64,000 nucleotides of DNA from Trichostrongylus colubriformis. Lineage: Eukaryota > Nematoda > Chromadorea > Rhabditida > Trichostrongylidae. The stretch spans positions 12,112,509-12,176,508 of the forward strand of contig OZ022257.1 in the NCBI GenBank assembly GCA_963978905.1, written 5' to 3'. The notes under the pieces were generated by a model. It ran no database searches and was not told the DNA's origin. It saw only the letters and a list, made by a program, of their open reading frames with translations. The translations under genes and the position numbers were made by a program. Position 1 is the stretch's first letter; the number at the start of each line of letters is the position of its first letter. Shown one piece after another: positions 11,401 through 22,295 of the stretch.

Positions 11401-13082
11401 ATAAAAGCAACATTTCCCGGCTTCAAACTCAGCAGAGAAATAGCCGATGGCAAAGCCGTATTTTCATAACACATTGTGTACCAGTACCTCTTAGGAAGTA
11501 ATCTTTTTCTAAACAAATCTTGCCTTATCCCCAACAACAGCTGTTCCGCTCACGGTCTTGGAAAATCACGTGATATTCTTTAAAAATCGCTTTTCAAAGA
11601 TAGCAATGTTTTCAGAGGACACCTGCCCTATCGAAAGATGAAAAGTACAAAGCCAGTTAAAAGTGTCAACAGTGCAGCAGTATAGAAAGGCACTGATACT
11701 GCCTGAGATAAGGAGATTTCAATGGAACTTACTTTAAATCACATTTCGTTGTGTTACTCAGAGTGGTACAGTTCGTTACTTCCAGAAGCATCAAACTGAT
11801 CGGCTTGCGGCCAGTTATCGGCAATACACCACGACCAGTTAATTTAGCCAATGTTACATGATCGGTTGTATTAATATATTCAGAATAATTCAAATACAAC
11901 TGTACATCAGAAACGAGAGGGACTCTGAAAATAAAGTTTTTTATTGATTCCCTTTTAGCACATTATTATTTGATGTTCCATCACCCATATAAAACCATAT
12001 ACGAGGGTATTGTTCATCGTGGATGGGCTTCTTAAGTCCTGGGAGCCTTGACTACCTCGTAACAGGGCCGTTCTGACTTTCGGGAGACTTCGGGCAAAGT
12101 ATTTCTCACCAGTTAGGCCGCGTTCATACTTTGCGATTTAGCGATTGTGCGATTTTCCTCTGCCCATCTTCAGGTGTGTGTATGTGTGTATGAGTGTATG
12201 AGTGTATGAGTGTATGAGTGTATGTATGTGTGTATGAGTGTATGTGTGTATGTGTGTATGAGTGCATGTGTGTATGTGTGTATGTGTGTATGTGTGTATT
12301 AGTGTATGTGTGTATGTATATGTGTGAGTGTGTGTGTATACAATGGACAATATGTACGAGCAAAATCGCGGAATCGCAAAATCGCAGAATCGCGAAATCG
12401 CAAAATCGCAGAACCGCAAAATCGCAAAGTATGAACACGGCCTTATGATTCAGCGAACATTCTACTTCAGACGATCGTCAATGTGCCTTCGGAAGCGAAC
12501 AGGGAAAAGAGTGTGTGCGTGTCAGGACACTCGAATCGGGTAACCGGACCACGCTTATTGCGTCACCTTACGCGACGAGTACATTGTTGTTTCGTTGTGT
12601 ATCGATCACGCGTTAAAAGGGGCGAAATCCCTTCCGTTAAGTGGCTGAACCCAGTCGAGTGTCTTGACGCACACGGGAAATTTTCAAGTTCCCTGAAACA
12701 CTTCGGGCGATTCTCGGTAGCTCTATGTTTGGTATAAGGGAGTAAAACGACCCAAAGAAATGATTTTTTGAAATTTCTTTGAAGCTCCTCCCGGTATCAT
12801 TGAAAAGTGACACTATGTTTAAGCACGTTCCAATCGCATATTTTTAACTTGACTGCCTCATGAAGGCCTCTTAAGTAACAGTTTCGAGTGCTGAGAGCGT
12901 ACAAGTTCAAATGGAATTATCATATGTTACTTTCATTACCTGGATTGGTAAGTAATATTAGTGGTCTCCTTAATCTCCACCACTACGTCCGTCGGATTAG
13001 CTGTTAAATTCTGTTCAGCTCCCAGAATCAGTGATAAGCTAAGCAGACATATTGCTATGGAGACAAGTATTCTGACCACCAT
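8429..13082 (-). CDS. ctns-1: Cystinosin, lysosomal cystine/H+ symporter
   Basis: Exports cystine from lysosomes by proton symport. Seven exons join in frame: 13082-12940, 11924-11733, 10082-9942, 9864-9765, 9624-9505, 9389-9219 and 8791-8429 (1230 nt, 409 aa; human is 367 aa). Residues 1-20 form a signal peptide. The luminal N-terminal part carries several N-glycosylation sequons (NLT, NIT, NYS, NTT, NCT). Seven membrane helices follow, with PQ-loop motifs SLSFYPQ (exon 3) and KYFPQ (exon 6), LNFDFLLLNLIGF (exon 4), NDVVFSVHAF (exon 5) and STVGWSIGNVLLDFTGG (exon 7), all close to the human protein. The cytosolic tail contains YEGI, a possible YxxPhi sorting signal in place of human GYDQL, and is longer than in human. 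A TTTTCAG acceptor ends 12 bp before the ATG, suggesting spliced-leader addition. Introns 1 and 2 hold mobile elements. Confidence 0.96.
8902..9090. mobile_element. Short TIR element, GTTCATACTTTGCG family
   Basis: The ends are inverted repeats: TAAGGCCACGATCATACTTT at the left and the complement of GCGCAAAGTATGACCGCGGC at the right. It lies in ctns-1 intron 6. The interior (GCATCGACGCCGATGTCGGC...) is unrelated to that of other family copies and itself self-complementary. Confidence 0.7.
10208..11064. mobile_element. GC-rich TIR element split by a mariner fold-back
   Basis: The left end ...GGCGCGTTCATA (to 10224) continues after the insertion as TACTTGCGGTGCCTGTGG (from 10894) and ends near GCGCAAAGTAGATATGAACA. 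The interior (GGGCGTGG...CGTTGCCTGCGTCGCCTCTGC) is the same GC-rich sequence seen at 19419-19588, 57918-58096 and 62690-62873. It lies in ctns-1 intron 2. The mariner-derived element 10225-10893 is nested inside it. Confidence 0.75.
10225..10893. mobile_element. Palindromic mariner-derived element, family 1
   Basis: The ends TTGGGTAGTCTAAAAAGTCT and the complementary AGACTTTTTAGACTACCCAA are flanked by TA on both sides (10223-10224 and 10894-10895), the target duplication of Tc1/mariner elements. The whole element is one large inverted repeat: about 330 bp on the left is the reverse complement of the right half. Each arm encodes decayed C-terminal mariner transposase (around the [12 protein letters not shown] motif in family members; here changed to ALILLHR/APSDY-like remnants). 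It lacks the rest of the transposase and is non-autonomous. Confidence 0.85.
12113..12446. mobile_element. TIR element carrying a TGTGTATG minisatellite
   Basis: The left end TTAGGCCGCGTTCATACTTT and the right end, complement of AAAGTATGAACACGGCCTTA, form terminal inverted repeats. Next to the right end is a run of AATCGCAAAATCGCAG-type repeats; the centre (about 12174-12345) is a TGTGTATGAG-type array. It lies in ctns-1 intron 1. Confidence 0.8.
12174..12345. repeat. TGTGTATG/AGTGTATG minisatellite
   Basis: A tandem array of 8-10 bp units TGTGTATG and AGTGTATG over about 170 bp. Apparent open frames over it (Thr-His-Ile and Val-Cys repeats) are low-complexity artefacts. It sits exactly in the middle of the TIR element 12113-12446. 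Confidence 0.9.
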
Positions 13083-16000
13083 GCCGGTGGATCCCTGAAA
13101 ATGCATCAGATTAACGTCGTTAAAGACATATAACGAGCACTGTTAGGATTCCGACATTTGGAGAAGCGAATGGAAAATGGTAATCGTACATTCGACGCTT
13201 CACGAACCATCGATTAGTCGACTCATACGGTCTTGAACAGTATGGACAATCACTCGAGAGAAATAAAAACGATCAAGAAAGGCAATGGATTTTTGAATGT
13301 TTGGTGGAAGAAACTGCATAATTACTATTATAATAGCAGTCTTAGTGTGGTTTTATCTGTAGTCTTCAGGTATCGATAATGGTGAATTAATCAGAACGAA
13401 AATAAGGTAGTAGCAGTAGAATGGTACAGCTGTGACCAGCAAAACCCACTGGAAGAGATCCAGTGTGGGCAGAGGAAAGCAAAAATTGAATGAATAGCAC
13501 AGGATCTTACGAAAATTTTTTTGCACAATCAAGCGCATTCAAGGATCTGACTGGAGTTCTAACAAGTGATGAGCGATAGACTGATTTTTTTTTGTCAAAA
13601 GTATCCACGTGGGAACTCGGAGTGAAAGGTCGCTTTCGAACGAATGGATGAGAGTTACTGCGCCCTTTCATAAATATCTTTTGCACAGCCTTCATTCTGC
13701 TTTCCCTCTAAGTGATGAAAAATCCAGCGAAAAAGTATAAAAGAGCTAGGATGCGGTTTCAAAAGCAAAAGTAATACAGAGAGATGACTTGTGAACATAA
13801 ATTCCGTGGCTCTGTTGTTCGAGGAGGCTGAGGACTGGGCGGAGCCAACACACGACTGCATGAAATTCCTATGGGTAGAAGAAATTCTATGAAAACCAGA
13901 ATTCACAAAGATAACGCATGAGACAGTCTCTTGCAGTTGATACAGCAATCGTGATGCTTTGCATTGTTTTTTTTTCGATGGAAGGGGCTCCATTCAGAAC
14001 GGAAATCGCATGAGTGAATAGATAAATGGTTTAATACATATTAGTTATGAGCAGGAAGAGGTATAAAGAGGATCTAGAAATAGTTTAACAGGTTCATGAG
14101 ACGATTACATAAAATTCCTATAGAGACGCAAAAAAGAACGATATAAATCGAAATCACACAGACCAAACGTTAGGCAGAGGGTGGTATCGCAATGAGGGGA
14201 GAGGGGACATTCCACTATGGAAGCTTTTCCTACCTACATAAGCATGCAGTGGGAAAGCAATCTTCATACTTTTCATGCTTTTTCCCAGATAGTGATTCCA
14301 CTTAAAGCAGAAATTGCATTACAGTATCAGCGATAACAGAAGCAGGACACTGGTTGATACATTGGGGTGAACAACAGTGATAGGACCTGGCTTTTCACTA
14401 ATGACAATAGCTGACGCATTTGTGAGCCACAGAAGTACAAAAGTAGGGCGCATGACACGTCAGCCCTATAGAAGCATAGGTTCTTGACGTAAGTCATATA
14501 TAGCCAAGTTGCCCCTCCCAAATTATTTACATAGCGCCACGAGCAGCTTTACCAGGATCATCTATCTTTTCTCGGCAGACTTTCATTGTTTAGAACAGTT
14601 ACTGTCCATCATTCGCAGCACTATGACACACTTCAACAGATGCTCTTCATAAGACCCCACCGGCAGAATATACCGGGATTCGAGGATTCCCTGACAGGGG
14701 ATCGTACCTTCAATCAGAATCTGAACTTCAGATAAGCGATGAGGAACGAATGGTATTCAACAGCCAATCCGCGCGAAAAATGTGAGATATCTTCTTGCTT
14801 CATGTAAGAATACATAGCAATAAAACTCATTGCAACTAAACAACCCGGCAACAGTTACCGGTATTGTATAGGTCAAAAACAGGTCAGTACTAGCCGTATA
14901 AGCACGAGAATCAAGGCTAGGGAGCGTTTCTTTCTACATCAACTAGATAGGATCTCATCGTTTTCAGTCCATAAGTCCCACTCCTCCACAATGACTCGCT
15001 GGTTAGACTCGCATAGGGAGATGAAAAAGTGACATCAATCTTGCCCTTTTAGCATAAACGTCATGAAAGCGGAATCGCCAAGAAATTCGCTTCAAAAAAC
15101 TCAACAGATCCGCGCTTATTGCGAATATCCAAGCATGGAGTGACTGGAAAACTGGCGAAGACTGGCTTTTCTATCGTCATAAAGCTCACAAAAAATTGAA
15201 GCTCTTAAACCCTCACTCAAAAGCATTGAATACTTGTCAAAAGCGTGAACAGGCGGTATGGACGTGAGTGATTTGCCAAGAGGTGAAGGGCGTACATTGC
15301 TGAATACTGAACAGTAATATGACTACACAGCCTCACGCTATTAACGTACAAACTATGCAAACTTTAAAAGTCGTACAAGCGAAGAATATCACACGTTCAT
15401 GACCGTGCTCTTACTGTTATCACGTACCATAACGGTAAAGCCATGCATCCAAATATTATGAAAAAAATCATCTCGCCGGACGGGTTGGAGGAGGATGTGG
15501 GGGGGGGGGGACCTTAGACTTTGTCTAGGCTGAAGAGGATGCAGCTTTGGATGTTTCATTCGACCAGAAGCTCCTCACCCTTAGGCTTGAAGGAATCGCC
15601 CACGGGGAAGTGAGTTCCTTTGCCACCCATATATTTATGTTGCATTTGCCCAAAAGGGCCGTATGCAAAGTTTCACGAAAAAGTGAGAATTCGGCTAAGA
15701 GACTCCCCTCAAATTCTAGGCCGGGTGGGCGGGGCCCCCGGGTAAAAGTTCCCTCCCCTTGTTCGCCGCGGTTGGGAACGGACGATGGGATTGTTTACGT
15801 AACCCTATGTTCCTACACTGCGTTTCCGACCGCGGCGGACGACGGGGTGGAAACTTGCCGGAAGCCCCGCCCACCCGGCTGAGCATCTGTGATGCTCTAT
15901 CTTAGCCGGATTCAGATTTATTTCGCTTGAACCTCTGCATGCGGTCCAGATTAAGCAAATACAACATAAATATGTGGGTAAGAGAAAAACTCATCCTTCC

Positions 16001-18880
16001 GTGGACGATTATTTTAAGCGAAAACACACATTCCTTTCCCTTCACATGAACTCAGATGTGTGGCGCAGGAATAAAGCCGTGCCTTCGTAGCTTCAAAAGA
16101 GAATAAAGGGGGTCCGGAAAGGGGTATATCCTTAAAGGAACCGGAAGGGGTCCGAAACAAGAGGAAGATGCAAAGCAATGAGCAATTTGTAACGAACACC
16201 TAAGGTTAGAAGCGATGATAGGTAAAAAATCTGGATTCAAAAGCGCGACGCTGTGGTGTGTATTCGCATCCCATTCGCATCAACACACTGACTTTCCAAG
16301 TTGTCCGCTGTAGGAGATGGGCCGCGGACCAACGTTAGTTGTAGCACCTGACTCTCAGCACAGTGGAGTGGCCATTCTCAACTACATTAGCATTCATGTA
16401 AGTACATCTAGAACATATAAGAAAAAGCAAAGGAAAAAGTAAAAGGAAAAACACTTTATAATAGAAACTTTCTTCTTGGTACCATGTCGAGGCATCGAAT
16501 TGGCGGGTTTGTGCAATGGCGACCACTTAAACTCGTCCGAACTACGTCTGTTCTACCGTAGGCCAAAATTACTCCCTTCCGGTGTCTTTAAAATGTCACT
16601 ATCCAACATCTAAGAATGCTCCCTTCCTCAATGTATCACCTGGTTTATCCGTTTTAATTTAGTCAACGAACAGAAACTAACTATTTCTGCAAGAACATCA
16701 AAAATCCAAAGCTGATAAGTGTTTTCTTTCTCGAATTCCTTGGAATGCAAAACAGAATCAACTATTATACAAAGTTCATGCAAGATAAGATATGACCCTA
16801 ACTGCCACTTGCAGAACACATCAATCAAGTTTCATTCTCTTACTGATGAAAAGAGAAGAAGAAAAAATAAGGAAGAGAGGGATAGAAAAACAACTGATAA
16901 TGCAGTTTGCCCAGAGGGTTATTGGGATTGAGCATGTATCGATCACTTCAGTCATGAGTCAATGCTACACTCCATGAAAAGGCATATCATTACAAAGAAT
17001 ATGCCATCAATTCCACTATTAGAATATTCAGTTCCGTTTAATAATAAGACATAAAATTCGATCGTTTCCAGGACAACTGCCACAAGTTCTTTTGCATTAA
17101 AAAGGAAAAAAAGTAAATAGCGTAGTGACGTGACCACATGATTTTGATGGTTTAGGATGACGGGACATAGTACACACAAATCAACAAAATTAGATAAGGA
17201 AACAAGCGGTCAAAATATGGGTACAACATCAGTAAGAAGGTATTTTGTGGTTCGTGAAGTAAAGAATAACGAAGAGCACCGCGAAATCCTTCTAATGGAA
17301 TCATGGACATTGAGATATATGAGCGGATACGTCACGGGTCACTAACTTGCAACTTTTTACTATTTAAACTATTTCACATTCCGATCCATTTTTACTTATA
17401 ACCTCGCCTTTTCTACTCAGGTAAATCAGTACAAGTGAGCAGATCTGAAGTAAGTCAAGCATAGAGTCGAGAAAGGGTTAACCGCCGTCCAATAACCCAC
17501 GTCTCCACTTAAGAGGGCAATACGACGAGAGATGTCATTGTACCACCTCCTCACACTCAGAAAGGCGTCACGAGCGGAGTGGGTAGGGAGGTAAAAACTG
17601 TCAATAATTAGGCATTTTACAACCCCCTCCCAATCACTGAACACGATCTCTTTTCCCTATCCACCAACAAACCATACGACCTCTCCTAATAGGGTACCTA
17701 GACCTTGACTGGCCCCGTCCCAAAGAAAGGAACTTTTGATGAGTGCTTCGACTGTTTCATTATATGGGTGATCCGTGAGGGATGAGCGGGTAAATTTTCT
17801 AGTCAAGATTGCGAATTTTCGATTTTTTTTTCAAAAATAGAGGAGATATCAAGGAAAATGGTCACAAATGGAACGATAGAAATTTCAGAGAAGTGCTTGT
17901 TATTCTACAGCAAATTTCTTCATTTTTCAGCAAACGGTGTTTACCCGATTTAGGTAGGAATATGCAAAACTGATTCACCCAATACATTATATTTTGGTCG
18001 GGCCGCTAATCATAAACAGTTAGAAAGATAACGTCATCAAAGTTTTTTTTTCTTTCGATTTCATTAGAAAACGAATCAACATGAAAAGCGATTTCATTCG
18101 AAAACGAGTCAACATGAAAAAGCAAAGAGAACACAATACGGACTGGAAAAGCTTATTGACACCATCTTTGATCACGGAAACTTCGGCAAAAAAGGTTCCC
18201 GCTCGTAACGCGCACGTGATAATACACTTTTTCGTCGAACATTTGTCCGGTTTCCTCATAATGTCCTTCAAAGGATGAAACGATGACCGGTTTATATGAT
18301 CCACACTGCTTATCAGCCTCTAGCCGAAAAGCTATTTGAGGGGGGATTATTACCTGTTCAGTGCTACAAGCAACATTGTCGGAAGGAGATGTGAAAAGCT
18401 CGAAAGCAAAGCCAAAACGGATTAAATGGATCCTCCACATGCACCACTCTTGAAGGGTAGATAACATAAAGAATATAAAAAATGTGTCGAAGATTACTTC
18501 GAGAATTACCGAAAAAGAATACCAGTAAAAGTTCACAGAAAAGTATTAAGCCAATTTGTGCACTAGGGCAACACAGTTCATCGGCGTAATGAGGTCAATG
18601 ATGATCTGAATAGCAGAGCCGAGTGTGGCGAACTAGTCAACTCAAGGCCTCCTTAAACGTCCCTCAATTGTAAGTCTCTACAGATTACCAAGGCAACTGA
18701 GCTGCTATATTCTAATATGTCGAGCTGCCCTGCTTTACCCAACTAACCACCCCTGTCTCTCTTTTCTCCTTCGACTATTGGGCGATCGATAATTGTCAAA
18801 ACAATGCACAGTCCCTTTTTCCCATGTTTACAGAAATAGTACGGCAAGACAACCACCACTCGCCAGTATCAGTTTCCAAG
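13083..18880. other. Gene-poor stretch upstream of ctns-1
   Basis: I see no conserved protein, rRNA or tRNA on either strand. Open frames stay below about 130 codons and do not join by splice phase. It contains a G tract at 15500-15509, a GC-rich hairpin element (15710-15885) and a short piece at 18548-18590 that matches the hairpin at 19933-20028. Confidence 0.5.
15710..15885. repeat. GC-rich hairpin element
   Basis: CCGGGTGGGCGGGGC near 15720 is the reverse complement of GCCCCGCCCACCCGG near 15865-15881, an inverted pair about 130 bp apart inside a GC-rich island surrounded by AT-rich DNA. The interior has further self-complementarity (CCGCGGTTGGGAACGGACG against the CGACCGCGGCGGACGACGG area). 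It looks like a small TIR element. The long open frame across it (15547-15882) is probably not a gene. Confidence 0.6.
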
Positions 18881-18884
18881 CTGC

Positions 18885-19139
18885 ATGGTCGATCAAAGAC
18901 CACTAGCCCGTAAAAGGGCAAATCCTATGCTTGTGCACACGATACTGTCTGCAACTGAAGGACTACCACCTACAGATGAAATTGATTCCGCAGAAAATTG
19001 GGCACTTCTTCATATATTAAGTGACAAGTGCGAGTCGAAGAACAAGAACGTCAGCGAAATGGGAAGATCCAATCTAGCATCGGAGCTTTATGGTGGCGCG
19101 AAATCTTGCACACCACATCAAAGCAGAGTGAAACGATGA
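18885..19139 (+). CDS. Unassigned open frame, possible exon
   Basis: An 84-codon frame starting at an ATG and ending at TGA. The composition looks protein-like (acidic and polar middle, e.g. LPPTDEIDSAENWALLHIL), without low complexity. I do not recognise the family. No spliced partner could be joined, though the frame at 20243-20698 on the same strand could belong to the same transcript. It may equally be chance. Confidence 0.22.
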   Translation: MVDQRPLARKRANPMLVHTILSATEGLPPTDEIDSAENWALLHILSDKCESKNKNVSEMGRSNLASELYGGAKSCTPHQSRVKR

Positions 19140-19418
19140 AATTATTCTGCACTCTACTTTTTAGATATTAGATTTTGATCACCCACACTATAGGCAGAGT
19201 GAACGTTGCTAAGAGCTGATCATGGAAAAATCGAATCAGAGCTTGCAAGCGTTGTCAGATAGTTTGTGCCATGGCTTTTTTGTGTTGACCGAAAGAAGTT
19301 GACGATACGTAAGGTGTAACATTGCAACGCTACGCGTTGTGGAATGTGCCACGCATTTGAATTCTGATTGGTGTTTTTCCGAATATTTCTGAAATTGATT
19401 GAATAAACTCATACTTTC

Positions 19419-19588
19419 TTCATACTTTGCGAAGGCAGGGCGTGACTGCGTTAACGGGCAGCAAGGCAGGGTGGCATGGAGGAGATGTGGAGACGACGCA
19501 GGCAACGAGAAAGGGTAGCTTAGGCGGAGACGCAGAGAACGCAACCACGCCCTGTCGCCAGCACCGCAAGGTATGAACGCGGCCTAAC
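19419..19588. mobile_element. Short TIR element, GTTCATACTTTGCG family
   Basis: Left end TTCATACTTTGCG and right end CGCAAGGTATGAACGCGGCC are inverted. The GC-rich interior (AGGCAGGGCGTG, GACGACGCAGGCAACGAGA) matches copies at 10208-11064, 57918-58096 and 62690-62873 in one or the other orientation. Confidence 0.75.
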
Positions 19589-19654
19589 ATTTTCTTGGCC
19601 ATATCCACTATACCAGTTATACCTTCTTAGAAATTAATCCAAAACAAGAATAGT

Positions 19655-19735
19655 AGAAAGCGGGTGCCGGTCCGAGTCCCTATCGCGGGCTGCGGCGAAA
19701 TCAGCAGCTATCAAAATCGAAAATACCAAAATCAG
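19655..19735 (+). repeat. SINE tail fragment
   Basis: Contains a degraded B-box (GTGCCGGTCCGAGTCCC) followed directly by ATCGCGGGCTGCGGCGAAAT and CAGCAGCTATCAAAA, the terminal part of the SINE family; the middle tail (CCCATAACTCAGCATCC) is deleted. Confidence 0.55.
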
Positions 19736-19932
19736 TAGAAAACGAAATATTTCAAAAAATACGTTGAAAGAAGCACAAGAGTTCCAGATCTAAGAATAGC
19801 TTCCTATCCCCAATAATGGAACCACACCTGAAGCAGGAGAAGTGATGTATGGCACAATGCTGTAATCAAAGGGATGAGAAGGTATCATATTTTCGGCCCT
19901 CATAGAAAACGCGAGCAGCTGAAGATTAAAAT

Positions 19933-20028
19933 TTGTGCACTAGGACAACACAGTTCATCGGCGGCAAAAATTTAACTTACTTTTACGCCGATGAACTGTG
20001 TTGTCCTAGTGCACAAACTTTAATGTTC
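19933..20028. repeat. Short perfect hairpin element
   Basis: TTTGTGCACTAGGACAACAC followed by AGTTCATCGGCG is repeated as its exact reverse complement about 25 bp downstream (CGCCGATGAACTGTGTTGTC and on to TGCACAAA). Arms are about 33 bp. The left arm also occurs once more at 18548-18590, so it is a dispersed element. Confidence 0.8.
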
Positions 20029-20242
20029 AACTGCTTCCGGGGGTTTAAAAGTAGCAAAAATTTGAACACAAAAACTAAATAAAATCGCAATAACCAGTGT
20101 AGAAACAAAAGAAACGAATGGAAAACGAAAACGAGAGATCACGTTTTACAAGGCAAGAATTGAAATCACAGAAAGCACAAGCGTGGCGTGATATCGGGAT
20201 GGAAGACTGGAAGAAGCCTTGCTTCAGCATTGAAACCAACAT

Positions 20243-20698
20243 TTGACTGTTTTTCCCATCGAGCGGATGCAACAGAGCCGATTGCCGCTGCCGGAGAATG
20301 AGATACGACACCAGTTAGGGCGGAGGTTAAGTGCTGCAAAGGTAAGCGAAAAAACGCTCAATCACGTCGGTAAACGCACAATAGAGCAACATTTGCCTAA
20401 CAAGCAATTCATTGTCGAGAACTTTCCAAAAAAACCGCAGGGTTTCTCCTACGTCAATACTCTCTCAATCAGCCCTTTATGTAGGAAAATCGATGGATGG
20501 CGTGAAAAATCTGTACACATTCTTCAACCCACACCCCTAAAAGTGAGGCAAAAAGCAGCCTTAGCGGTACTACAGGAAAATCAGGATCTGATTCAGAAGC
20601 AGGAACTGCCGAAACAAATCTCGCATAGTTCCAAATTCTGCCGGAGGCTGAAAAAAGCATGCAGCAGCGCCCAGGTAGAAAGGGAAGAAAAATTTTGA
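20243..20698 (+). CDS. Unassigned 151-codon open frame, possible exon
   Basis: The longest unexplained frame in the desert. The predicted product is basic and polar (rich in K, R, Q), with no membrane segment, no low complexity and no motif I recognise. A donor-like CAG|GTAGAA occurs near 20672, so a coding exon from about 20267 to 20672 is possible. No start with a convincing acceptor and no family match were found. It could be a lineage-specific gene or a decayed transposon frame. Confidence 0.27.
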   Translation: MTVFPIERMQQSRLPLPENEIRHQLGRRLSAAKVSEKTLNHVGKRTIEQHLPNKQFIVENFPKKPQGFSYVNTLSISPLCRKIDGWREKSVHILQPTPLKVRQKAALAVLQENQDLIQKQELPKQISHSSKFCRRLKKACSSAQVEREEKF

Positions 20699-21548
20699 TA
20701 GAGATAAGGCTTTTCGTGCAGACCACCACCAGCAAGTGATAAATATGGGACGCAGGTGCTCATCACCGGCCTCTTATTTGCAAGCGACTAACATCATCCG
20801 CAACCACAGCACCCAGGTCAAACATGAGATCGAAATATGCGTTATATTTACATCCTCTACCCTATCTATACTACTCTTGGAGGTAATAAGTAACACAAAT
20901 TTCACAGAGTATTTTTTTGTTCCGAAGCCTCATGCCAGTTTAAATTGCGAAAAACAATGTGTCCATTCAAAAGACGCCACAGCATATTGCGAATGAGATT
21001 TGAGTTTATTAGCAAGCTTTCGGCGCATTGCGCCTTTTTCAAGCCTGAAATGAAGCAGTTTATTTGATTTTATATATTGATACTTTTTAAAAGAAGCCAG
21101 CAGGGATGTATCTGACTGACTCACTGCTGCCGCGTACCCTACATAACTCTACCGTCTTGTAAGAGTGTAACAGAAATATCTTCCAGGCTTGAAAAAAGCG
21201 CTAGGCGCAGAAAACTTGCCACAAGGCTCGAGTTTCTTTCGCAATATTTGGTGGATATTCTTTTGATGTGAGGCTGCAAAATTTCGAAATAAAATTTCAC
21301 AGCCCCACATTATTTTTCACACATACAGGCAGATTTCACAATTATCAGCCCCTGAATCATAATTATCGCAGACCTGAGGATCAAATCCTAAATCGATGTG
21401 TACGGCCAATCAGAGCCTCCATTTTATCGAGGTCGGTAACAGGTTCGTCTGGGAGCATCAAGGCCCGAATTTGATTCGACCTGCTTCTCCAAGTCAGTGC
21501 ACAGACCATATCGCATTCTGATGCCGCTACGATTCTAATGGAAATATA

Positions 21549-22295
21549 CAGGGGGTGCCAAAAAAAGAAGTAATTTTGTCTCCTCCACTTTCACCCCACT
21601 TTAGTCAAACTACAGCAAATTCTGTTGACGTATTTTCATCCCCAGATTCAAGAGCAGACCTCACGCTATCACTTTACTCCGTGGCAGCTCTCTGCACGAG
21701 CAGGAACGGGAGCGAGGAAAGAGTGAACAAGATGTGTCACCTCAACTGGGCAAAATCGGAGATTTCTTCGCCCTCGTTCACAACCTTGCTGATGTCCGTT
21801 CACTCTGGGTACCTGAGGGGATTCATACTGGGTGGTGTTCCTTAACATTAAGTTTTTCCCGGGTTCCCAGCGCCCTTCGTTTCCAAGACCCAATACGTGC
21901 CCTTACCACTGAAACCCCTCCGGAGGCGGATTTGAGGCATGAAAATGATACTTCGGATCATAGCAGCCTTGTCCAAGCAGCAGGGGCTCTGTGACTTCCA
22001 TGAACCGAAGGGCCAATCCTCAGGAAGCTTCCCACAAAAGAACTACCACGGAGCCTGGCTTCACTGTTTTAAGCGGACCTTGATACTGTAGGTACTCCAT
22101 AGCCCGATTGCGCCGAATGAAAGCTCCATATTTTTATAAAGGTGAACGTAGGGAGCCACAGCTTGTTCCTGCTTTTAGGGGAACATTTCGTGAATGTTTT
22201 GCCCCAATACTTTTATCTCTTTCGTTTCTCTATGTTTTGTATAAACGGCAGATGTGAGCCGTGGCAAGATTACTTCTTTTTTTTGGCACCCCCTG
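21549..22295. mobile_element. Non-autonomous Tc1/mariner-like TIR element
   Basis: Terminal inverted repeats CAGGGGGTGCCAAAAAAAGA at the left and TCTTTTTTTTGGCACCCCCTG at the right (about 28 bp including AAGTAATYTTG), flanked by TA at 21547-21548 and 22296-22297. The 690-bp interior does not show a transposase motif. The frames inside it (e.g. 21555-21845) start within the TIR and are unlikely to be genes. Confidence 0.85.

Noticed and set aside
12124..12438. Long His/Thr and Cys/Val-rich frames on both strands
   Set aside because: They are translations of the TGTGTATG minisatellite and the GCAAAATC repeats.
15547..15882. 111-codon frame in a GC-rich island
   Set aside because: Its second half is the inverted-repeat hairpin element; no family similarity.
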